Source of the DNA: Methylocystis sp. L43
GTDB lineage: Bacteria; Pseudomonadota; Alphaproteobacteria; Rhizobiales; Beijerinckiaceae
Assembly (NCBI RefSeq): GCF_015709525.1
Contig: NZ_JADNRA010000033.1
Coordinates: 182,681-246,680 of the forward strand
DNA: 64,000 bases
Reading direction: 5' to 3'
In this document: in pieces, positions 58,251 through 64,000 of the stretch
Numbering within the stretch: the first letter of the stretch is position 1
How the letters are laid out: each line of letters begins with the position of its first letter
Program-made: the position numbers and the translations under genes
Notes under the pieces: model-generated
Databases searched by the model: none
Seen by the model: only the letters and a program-made list of their open reading frames with translations
What the model was told of the DNA's origin: nothing

Positions 58251-58997
58251 ATGACGACGCGTTGGTTCCCCTCAGCTTTGACGACCGCCGAGGCGCCGCC
58301 CGGCATGCGCATCTATGCGATCGGCGACGTTCACGGCCGCGCCGATCTTCTGCACGTTCTCGCCGAAGCGATCGTCGAAGATCTCGCGGCGCGCCGCTGC
58401 GAACAGGCGGTCACCGTGTTCGTCGGGGATTACGTCGACCACGGACTTGGCTCCAACGGCGTGTTGAAGCGCCTGGCTTCAGGGGATTTTCCGACGCCCG
58501 TCGTGACCCTGCGGGGTAATCACGAAGAAACGATGCTGCGCTTCATCAACGACGCGGCGGCGCTCGACGATTGGGTCAGCAGCGGCGCGCTGATGACGCT
58601 GCATTCCTATGGCGTCGACACTGGCGAGGAGGTGGCGAAAGGCGGAGCCTCACAGGTGCGCGTCAAATTTCTCGCGCATTTCCCGGATGAACATCGCCGC
58701 TTCATCGAAGAAACGCGGCTGTGGGCGGAATATGGCGGCTATTTCTTCTGTCACGCCGGCGTGCGGCGCAGCGCGCCGCTGCATTTGCAGACTCCCCACG
58801 ATCTGATGAATATCCGCGAGGGGTTTCTCGACTGCGGCGAGTCCTTCGGCAAGGTGATCGTGCATGGGCACACGCCGCATAACAACGTCGAGGATTTGCC
58901 CAACCGGATCAATCTCGATACGCATGCGTTCAAGACCGGCGTATTGACGGCGGTGGCGCTGGACGGCGCCGAGCGGCGGTTTATTCAGACCGCGTGA
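58251..58997 (+). CDS. Calcineurin-like metallophosphoesterase (PPP-type Ser/Thr phosphatase)
   Basis: A 248-residue dinuclear metallophosphatase with the full PPP motif set: GDVHG, GDYVDHG (GDxVDRG variant with His in place of Arg), GNHE, HAGV and HGHTP. The ATG at 58251 has AGGAGA upstream; two other in-frame ATGs lie at 58230-58235. It is divergent from haoA across about 160 bp. Substrate unknown. Confidence 0.9.
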   Translation: MTTRWFPSALTTAEAPPGMRIYAIGDVHGRADLLHVLAEAIVEDLAARRCEQAVTVFVGDYVDHGLGSNGVLKRLASGDFPTPVVTLRGNHEETMLRFINDAAALDDWVSSGALMTLHSYGVDTGEEVAKGGASQVRVKFLAHFPDEHRRFIEETRLWAEYGGYFFCHAGVRRSAPLHLQTPHDLMNIREGFLDCGESFGKVIVHGHTPHNNVEDLPNRINLDTHAFKTGVLTAVALDGAERRFIQTA

Positions 58998-59001
58998 GGC
59001 G

Positions 59002-59382
59002 TCATCCGACGCGCAGCTCGAAGGCGTTTTCGAGATGGCGCGGCAGCCGGCCCGGCGCAACGAAGATCGCGTCGGCGCGCAGCGTGTAGGCCATCGCCCA
59101 AGGGTTCGCGGCGAGCCAGCGGCCCACAGCCTGCGAGAAGCGGCGGTGTTTTTGCGGCGTGATGGCGATGGCCGCGTCCTCGAGATCGGCGCGCGCCTTC
59201 ACTTCGACGAAAACGATCGTGCGGCCGCGTTTCGCGATAATGTCGATTTCGCCGCCATGCGCGCGAAAATTACGCGCCAGAATTTGATAGAGCCGCGCCC
59301 GCAGCCACAGCGTCGCCGCCGTCTCGGCGCGAAGGCCGTAGACATAGGCGGCGCGTCGGGCGTCGTGCTTTGTCTCGCTCAC
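59002..59382 (-). CDS. YraN/UPF0102 family nuclease-like protein
   Basis: A 126-residue protein with the predicted Holliday-junction-resolvase-like core: RAETAATLWLRARLYQILARNFRAHGGEIDIIA, then TIVFVEVKAR (the E-V-K of a PD-(D/E)xK fold). The start is GTG. It sits beside rsmI and the lpoA-like gene, a neighbourhood conserved in proteobacteria. Activity is unproven. Confidence 0.9.
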   Translation of the reverse strand: MSETKHDARRAAYVYGLRAETAATLWLRARLYQILARNFRAHGGEIDIIAKRGRTIVFVEVKARADLEDAAIAITPQKHRRFSQAVGRWLAANPWAMAYTLRADAIFVAPGRLPRHLENAFELRVG

Positions 59383-59405
59383 AATGAAACGGGCGCGATC
59401 ACCAT

Positions 59406-59533
59406 GCCCCCTCCCTGTCCCTCCCCCGCTGCGCGGGAGAGGGGACCCTAACGACGCAGATTGTGCAGTTTCATTGCAGAGACCCGAGTCGGACTCCCTC
59501 TCCCGCGAAGCGGGGGAGGGTTGGGGAGGGGGC
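59406..59533. repeat. Composite palindromic repeat, yraN-rsmI gap
   Basis: Arms GCCCCCTCCC (59406-59415) and GGGAGGGGGC (59524-59533) are perfect complements. Inside are hairpins CTCCCCCGC...GCGGGAGAGGGG and CCCTCTCCCGC...GCGGGGGAGGG. Same family as 52560-52693. Confidence 0.8.
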
Positions 59534-59544
59534 GCAAGTTCATC

Positions 59545-60459
59545 TTACTTCCCCCGTCCCGCCGCCAGCTCCAGCGCCCGCGCGTAAACCTGTCGGCGCG
59601 GCTGGCCCGTGGCCGCCGATACCACGCTCGCCGCGTCCTTCACCGAATGCGCCGTGAGCGCCTCTTCGATTTTGGCGTCGAGATCGGCGGCCGCAGTCAG
59701 CGCCGCGTCCGCGCCCGGCGGGGCGACGAGCAGCACGATCTCGCCCCTTGGCGGCTCCTCTTCGGCGAGCGTCGCCGCTAGGTCGTCGAGCGTCCCGCGC
59801 CGGACCGATTCGAACATTTTGGTCAGTTCGCGGGCGATCGCCGCATTGCGCTTGCCGAGAATCGCCGCGCAATCGGCGAGCGTTTCGGCCAGCCGCCGCG
59901 GGCTTTCGAAAAACACCAGCGTTCCGGGAATAGGCGCGAGTTCCGCGAGCCGCGCCCGCCGCGGGCCGCTTTTATGCGGCAGAAAGCCCTCGAAAAAAAA
60001 GCGGTCGGTCGGCAATCCGGCGACGACCAGCGCCGCGAGCACGGCGGAAGGGCCGGGCACCGACGTCACATGCACGCCTTTCTCGAGCGCCTCTTGGACA
60101 AGGCGAAAGCCCGGATCGGAGACGAGCGGCGTGCCGGCGTCGGAGACGAGCGCGAGCTTCGCCCCTGCCTCCAGACGCGCCAGAAGGTGAGGGCGGATCA
60201 CCCTGGCGTTGTGCTCGTGATAGGCGATCAGCGGCGTCGAAATCCCGTAATGCGCAAGGAGCGTTTTTGTGACCCTTGTGTCCTCGGCGACCACCGCGTC
60301 CGCTGCGGCGAGGGTCGAGAGCGCGCGAAACGAAACGTCCTTCAGATTGCCGATCGGGGTCGCGACAAGGTGCAGTCCCGGCTCGATTCTCTCGGCTTCG
60401 GCGCGCAGGCCAAAGGCGGTGTAGCTCGCAGCAGGCGGAGAGAGGGCCTCGATGGTCAT
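59545..60459 (-). CDS. rsmI: 16S rRNA (cytidine1402-2'-O)-methyltransferase
   Basis: Methylates the ribose of C1402 in the decoding centre. The 304-residue protein has the tetrapyrrole-methylase fold signatures LVATPIGNLKDVS, AEDTRVTKTLLAHYGI, LVSDAGTPLVSDPG, VPGPSAVLAALVVAGLP and FFESPRRLAETL. It lies upstream of yraN on the same strand and is divergent from the lpoA-like gene. Confidence 0.95.
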   Translation of the reverse strand: MTIEALSPPAASYTAFGLRAEAERIEPGLHLVATPIGNLKDVSFRALSTLAAADAVVAEDTRVTKTLLAHYGISTPLIAYHEHNARVIRPHLLARLEAGAKLALVSDAGTPLVSDPGFRLVQEALEKGVHVTSVPGPSAVLAALVVAGLPTDRFFFEGFLPHKSGPRRARLAELAPIPGTLVFFESPRRLAETLADCAAILGKRNAAIARELTKMFESVRRGTLDDLAATLAEEEPPRGEIVLLVAPPGADAALTAAADLDAKIEEALTAHSVKDAASVVSAATGQPRRQVYARALELAAGRGK

Positions 60460-60642
60460 GCGTGTCGCCGATCTTCGTTCGTTTTAAGATACTAGATGTT
60501 CGTTTAAGAGGACAAGCGCCAACTGCGCGCCAGCCGCAATTCCTCCAAATGGACCGTCTATTGACTTTCGGCTAGGGACTCGGACCCTTAGCGCACAATA
60601 GCCGCGCCATGGCGGGAGCCCTGGGCGCCGCAGGGGGTTTTC

Positions 60643-61869
60643 ATGTCGACATTGTCTTCTCGCGCGCGCGCCGGCGCGTTCACGCGCGGCGCCGTGACGA
60701 AGCGCGCTGCGCTCGTCGGCCTTGCAGCCACGCTCGCCGCCTGCAGTCCGACGAGCGGGCCCTGGGCGCCTGGCGCGCGTGATCTAAAGCTCAGCGGCGC
60801 GACCCAGGTCGCTCCCGCGGAGGGCGAGACGATCGGAACAGGCGCGGTGAAAATCGCGCTGATCGTGCCGCTGACGGGCCCCTCGGGTCCATCCTCCGTC
60901 GGCGCTTCGCTGCTCAACGCCGCAAAGCTCGCCTATGCCGACAGCGGCGCCAATGACGTGACGATCCTCGTCAAGGACGATCGCTCGACGCCGTCGGGCG
61001 CCGCCGCGGCGACTCAGTCCGCCATCAACGAGGGCGCCGAAGTTATTTTGGGACCGGTGTTCGGCGCCGGCGTCAAGGAGGCCAGCCGCGTCGCGCGCTC
61101 CGCCAACAAGCCGATGATCGCCTTTTCGACGGACTCCTCGGCCGCGGGCCGCGGCAGCTATCTCTTGTCCTTCCCGGTCGAGGGCTATGTTGACCGGGGC
61201 GTCAGCTTCGCGTCGCAGCACGGCAAGAAATCGATTGCGGCGCTGGTGCCCGAAAACGATTACGGCACGCTGGCGATGGCGCAGTTTCAGCAGAGCGCCG
61301 CGACTTACGGCATCCGCGTGCCGGTCATCGAGCGCTACAAGCCCGGCGCGCCCGGCGAGTCGGTGAAACGTCTGGCCGCCGCGCGTGATCAGTTCGACGC
61401 GCTGTTCATTCCCGAGCAGGCCGAGCAGATGCAGGCGGTGTCGAAGGAGCTCGTGGCGAATGGCATCGACTCAAAGAAGGTGCAGATTTTCGGCACGGGC
61501 CTGTGGAACGACGCGCGCACGCTGAGCCTGCCGGCGCTGCAGGGCGCCTGGTTCACGGCGCCGGAGAACGCTGGCTTCAACGCTTTCGCGCAGCGCTACA
61601 AGGCGAAATACGGGTCCGACCCGGCGCGCGTCGCGACGCTCGCCTATGACGCGGTGTCGCTCGCCATCGCGCTGTCGCGTTCGCAAGGGTCGCAACGCTA
61701 TTCGGAAAGCGTGCTGACCAATCCTTCCGGCTTCAACGGCGCCGACGGCGTCTTCCGCTTCAAGCCGGACGGCGGCAATGAACGCGGATTGTCGGTGCTG
61801 GAGATCGGCGGCGGTTCGGCGAAGATCATCTCGCCCGCGCCGCGCAATTTCACCGGCAACGGCGCGTAG
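60643..61869 (+). CDS. LpoA-like lipoprotein (penicillin-binding protein activator family)
   Basis: A 408-residue envelope lipoprotein with a lipobox LAACS. The periplasmic-binding-protein fold starts at VKIALIVPLTGPSG and continues with AAATQSAINEGAEVILGPVFGAG, KSIAALVPENDYG and DALFIPEQAEQMQ. This is the YraM/LpoA C-terminal-type domain, also related to branched-chain amino acid binding proteins. It keeps the conserved rsmI-lpoA-yraN neighbourhood. The N-terminal TPR-like half of enterobacterial LpoA is missing, as usual in alphaproteobacteria. Confidence 0.88.
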   Translation: MSTLSSRARAGAFTRGAVTKRAALVGLAATLAACSPTSGPWAPGARDLKLSGATQVAPAEGETIGTGAVKIALIVPLTGPSGPSSVGASLLNAAKLAYADSGANDVTILVKDDRSTPSGAAAATQSAINEGAEVILGPVFGAGVKEASRVARSANKPMIAFSTDSSAAGRGSYLLSFPVEGYVDRGVSFASQHGKKSIAALVPENDYGTLAMAQFQQSAATYGIRVPVIERYKPGAPGESVKRLAAARDQFDALFIPEQAEQMQAVSKELVANGIDSKKVQIFGTGLWNDARTLSLPALQGAWFTAPENAGFNAFAQRYKAKYGSDPARVATLAYDAVSLAIALSRSQGSQRYSESVLTNPSGFNGADGVFRFKPDGGNERGLSVLEIGGGSAKIISPAPRNFTGNGA

Positions 61870-61964
61870 CGGTTCGTTTCGCTCATCCTTCGCGACGCGC
61901 CATTCCGGCGCTCTAAATATGAGTAAGCTCAGTCAGCATTCATTGATTTCTAGTGGAGGATATC

Positions 61965-62447
61965 ATGGCGACCAACCGCACGAACGTCTATTCGCCCTCG
62001 GAATTCCTGGAACGCCAGAGCGGTGACGCCTGTCTGCTCCCGCTGACCGTTGTCGGCGTCTCAAAGCCAGGCGCAGACAAGAACTCCATTCTGTTCGCGC
62101 TGGATGTCGCGCGGGATGTCTGGATTAACGTGCCAATCGCGCTTGTCGAAAACGTCGAGGTTTTGGGAGACGCGAAATGCGGCGCGGACAGCTATCCGCA
62201 TGTCCGCCTGCGCATGAAGGATCCGAGTTCGCCCGAAGGTCAGGCCTTCGCCGCCTTCTTCAAGGGGATGGAGACCGCGCTTTTCGCGGTGATGCGCAAG
62301 GTGACGCCCATCTTGCAAGCGGCGGGAGAGGCGGGCCTGCGCGACGCGTGCCACGATTGCATTCATGCGTGCACGCTGATCGTTCTTCCGCCGGACGATC
62401 CCTTCGCGCAGATCACCTGCATGCTGAATTGCAGCGCCTGCCCCTGA
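61965..62447 (+). CDS. Hypothetical protein with mirror-image Cys motif
   Basis: A 160-residue protein with a strong GGAGG ribosome binding site. The N-terminal 90 residues look like a small beta domain (LLPLTVVGVSKPGADKNSILFALDVARDVWINVPIALVENVEVLG). The C-terminus has CHDCIHAC (Cys129, 132, 136) and CMLNCSAC (Cys152, 156, 159), that is C-x2-C-x3-C followed by C-x3-C-x2-C. This symmetry suggests a bound metal or Fe-S cluster. I do not recognise the family. Confidence 0.65.
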   Translation: MATNRTNVYSPSEFLERQSGDACLLPLTVVGVSKPGADKNSILFALDVARDVWINVPIALVENVEVLGDAKCGADSYPHVRLRMKDPSSPEGQAFAAFFKGMETALFAVMRKVTPILQAAGEAGLRDACHDCIHACTLIVLPPDDPFAQITCMLNCSACP

Positions 62448-62457
62448 CAAATGCTTA

Positions 62458-62572
62458 GAGCAGGTTCCGAAAAAGTTGTCAGACTTTTTCGATGAGAACC
62501 TGCTCCACCATTTTGATTTCGAGCGATTCCTTATCGATCACATGATTGCACGTGATCGGGAAGCGCTCTAGG
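62458..62572. repeat. Long palindromic repeat upstream of glyS end
   Basis: GAGCAGGTTC (62458-62467) and GAACCTGCTC (62496-62505) enclose CGAAAAAGT/ACTTTTTCG (62468-62476 and 62483-62491), giving a hairpin of about 19 bp. A second half contains GATCAC...GTGATC and GCGATTCC...GGGAAGCGC. Elements of this wording are dispersed in Rhizobiales. It may terminate transcription of the Cys-rich gene and of convergent glyS. Confidence 0.8.
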
Positions 62573-64000
62573 CGGTCGCGCTTTCGCCGGCGATCTTGCC
62601 GAAATCGGCGACGCCCATCATCACGCGGCGCAGTTCGGCAAGCAGCCGCAACCGGTTCAAGCGCAGATCGGCGTTGTCGGCGTTGACCGTCACATCGTCG
62701 AAGAAGACGTCGACCGGCTCGCGAAGTTTTGACAGCGCGCGCATGGCGCCGGCGAAATCTTCCTTCGCAAGATGTTCGGCAGTCTCTTCGCGCGCGCGGG
62801 CGATGGCGGCGGCAAGCTTATGTTCCTGCGGCTCGATGCGCAGGTTCGGCGCATGGCGATGCGCATAGGCGTCCGGCCCGTCCTTCTTCTCTTCGGCCTT
62901 CAGAATGTTGCTGGCGCGCTTGTAGCCGGCGAGCAGGTTCCTGCCGTCGTCGGTTGAGAGGAATGTGTCGAGCGCCTCGACTTTGCGCGTGATCATGAGC
63001 AGATCGTCCTGTAGCGGCGCTTCCCCTCCCCCTTGCGGGGAGGGGCTAGGGGTGGGGGTCTCTGTTTCCGCAACAGCCCCGAGCGCCGCATCTATCAGAT
63101 CGTGTCGCGCCCCCTTGTCGCGCAAGTAGACCTTGAGGCGATCGATAAAAAATTCGAGGAGATCGATAGCGATCGTTCCAACCTGTTGGTCACCCACCTG
63201 TCGGACCGCCTTGCCTATCGCAATGAACTGAGCCCCTATTGGAATGTTAGCGCGTTTGGCCGCTTCTCGATCATGTTCGCGCTTTGTAGATGCGCATTGC
63301 TTTGCAATAACATCATTGTGTGGATCGAGAATCGAAAGCAACCGCAACCGCAGCTCGTTTTCCAATACGATCCTAATCACCCCCAGCGCCGCTCTGCGCA
63401 GCGCGTAGGGGTCCTTGCTGCCCGTCGGCTTTTCGTCGATCGCCCAGAAGCCGACGAGCGTGTCGAGCTTGTCGGCGAGCGCCACCGCGATCGACACGGG
63501 ATCGGTCGGAATGCGGTCGTTCGGCCCTTGCGGCTTGTAATGTTCCTCAATCGCCGCGGCGACGCTGGCGTCTTCGCCTTGCGCGCTGGCGTAATAGCGG
63601 CCCATCAACCCCTGCAGTTCGGGGAATTCGCCGACCATTTCGGAAACGAGGTCGGCCTTGCAGAGCGTCGCCGCGCGTTCCGCGAGAAAGGCGTCGGCGC
63701 CGACGATCGGCGCAAGCGCCTTCGCCAGCGCCGCGATCCGCTTCACGCGTTCGCCCTGCGTCCCGAGCTTTTCGTGAAAGACGATGGCGTCGAGCTTCGG
63801 CAGGCGCGCTTCGAGCCTCGTTTTGAGATCGGTCTCGTAGAAGAATTTCGCGTCCGACAGCCGCGCGGCGATGACGCGCTCATTGCCGGAGACGACCGTC
63901 GCGCCGCCGTCCGAGGCCTCGATATTCGAGACCAGAATGAAGCGAGGCGCGAGTTCACCTCCCCCTTGAGGGGGGAGGTCGGCAGGCGAAGCCTGCCGGG
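62568..64000 (-). CDS. glyS: Glycine-tRNA ligase beta subunit (N-terminal part outside window)
   Basis: Beta subunit of the tetrameric glycyl-tRNA synthetase; the N-terminal part runs off the right edge. Visible landmarks are [87 protein letters not shown] and [11 protein letters not shown]. Two palindromic repeats lie in frame: one just before LAPRFILV (encoding LPPQGGGE) and one near 63019-63063 (encoding [10 protein letters not shown]). A lower-GC, non-family segment of about 50 residues lies at 63140-63350 ([20 protein letters not shown]...). No frame is broken. Confidence 0.93.
   Translation of the reverse strand, partial: RQASPADLPPQGGGELAPRFILVSNIEASDGGATVVSGNERVIAARLSDAKFFYETDLKTRLEARLPKLDAIVFHEKLGTQGERVKRIAALAKALAPIVGADAFLAERAATLCKADLVSEMVGEFPELQGLMGRYYASAQGEDASVAAAIEEHYKPQGPNDRIPTDPVSIAVALADKLDTLVGFWAIDEKPTGSKDPYALRRAALGVIRIVLENELRLRLLSILDPHNDVIAKQCASTKREHDREAAKRANIPIGAQFIAIGKAVRQVGDQQVGTIAIDLLEFFIDRLKVYLRDKGARHDLIDAALGAVAETETPTPSPSPQGGGEAPLQDDLLMITRKVEALDTFLSTDDGRNLLAGYKRASNILKAEEKKDGPDAYAHRHAPNLRIEPQEHKLAAAIARAREETAEHLAKEDFAGAMRALSKLREPVDVFFDDVTVNADNADLRLNRLRLLAELRRVMMGVADFGKIAGESATA
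63019..63063. repeat. Palindromic repeat inside glyS (copy 1)
   Basis: The DNA has CCCCTCCCCC and GGGGAGGGGC arms around TTGC and is part of the same G/C-rich repeat class as intergenic copies. It is read in frame as [15 protein letters not shown]. Confidence 0.8.
63957..64000. repeat. Palindromic repeat inside glyS (copy 2, reaches window edge)
   Basis: ACCTCCCCC and GGGGGAGGT arms around TTGAGG, followed by GGCAGGCGAAGCCTGCC, itself a hairpin. It is read in frame as part of glyS ([12 protein letters not shown]) immediately before the conserved LAPRF block. Confidence 0.75.

Noticed and set aside
63743..63958. 71-codon frame at the right edge
   Set aside because: Different frame from glyS, whose conserved residues ([33 protein letters not shown]) read through this stretch.

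Overview
This window looks like chromosome from a GC-rich alphaproteobacterial methanotroph of the Methylocystis/Methylosinus type. The evidence is the typical alphaproteobacterial gene neighbourhoods (tig-clpP, sdhCDAB, purEK, tolQRAB, ftsK-lolA, rsmI-yraN-lpoA), high GC with strong GC3 bias, and a haoA-haoB pair encoding an octahaem hydroxylamine oxidoreductase. In alphaproteobacteria haoAB is mainly known from methane oxidisers, where it removes hydroxylamine formed by methane monooxygenase acting on ammonia. The genus is an inference.

Layout. 1-13.3 kb is core: trigger factor (partial), ClpP, propionyl-CoA carboxylase alpha subunit, a DUF2490 protein, a SulP permease with a beta-carbonic anhydrase (candidate bicarbonate uptake), a small secreted protein and a divergent NhaR-like LysR regulator, PurK/PurE, a Na+/H+ antiporter, and SelO between two DUF465 genes. 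13.34-25.37 kb is a mobile island between two identical, complete tRNA-Val(GAC) genes. It carries a tyrosine integrase, a solitary phage-type helicase/ATPase, a 1.2-kb non-coding segment dense in short repeats and hairpins, a full type I restriction-modification operon (hsdMSR), a serine recombinase with a res-like upstream site, and a convergent gene for a protein with a HEPN-type RNx3H motif. 25.4-64 kb returns to core and lineage-specific genes: small exported proteins, a MocR-type regulator, an MFS transporter, an Omp25-like barrel, sdhCDAB, asd, a CaCA exchanger, a LolA-like protein, FtsK and YihY. It continues with an esterase-esterase-GSCFA-WcbI cluster, UvrC, a ChaA-type antiporter, a GST, Ung, tolQRAB without pal, haoAB, a metallophosphatase, YraN, RsmI, an LpoA-like lipoprotein, a small Cys-rich protein and GlyS (partial).

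How things fit together. The island resembles an integrated satellite or plasmid-like element. Integrase and candidate arm-type sites lie next to the tRNA, the ATPase plus the repeat-rich non-coding segment could be a replication or control module, and the restriction system and HEPN-motif protein are defence-type cargo. Palindromic repeats recur in the core; two copies of one type lie in frame inside glyS, adding peptides that share PQGGGE. The most novel-looking signals are the CTGAGYNAC repeat cluster and switch-like hairpins at 16.1-16.9 kb, the HEPN-motif protein at 24.3-25.0 kb, the mirror-image Cys motif at 62.3-62.45 kb, and the WcbI/GSCFA/esterase cluster at 41.6-45.5 kb.
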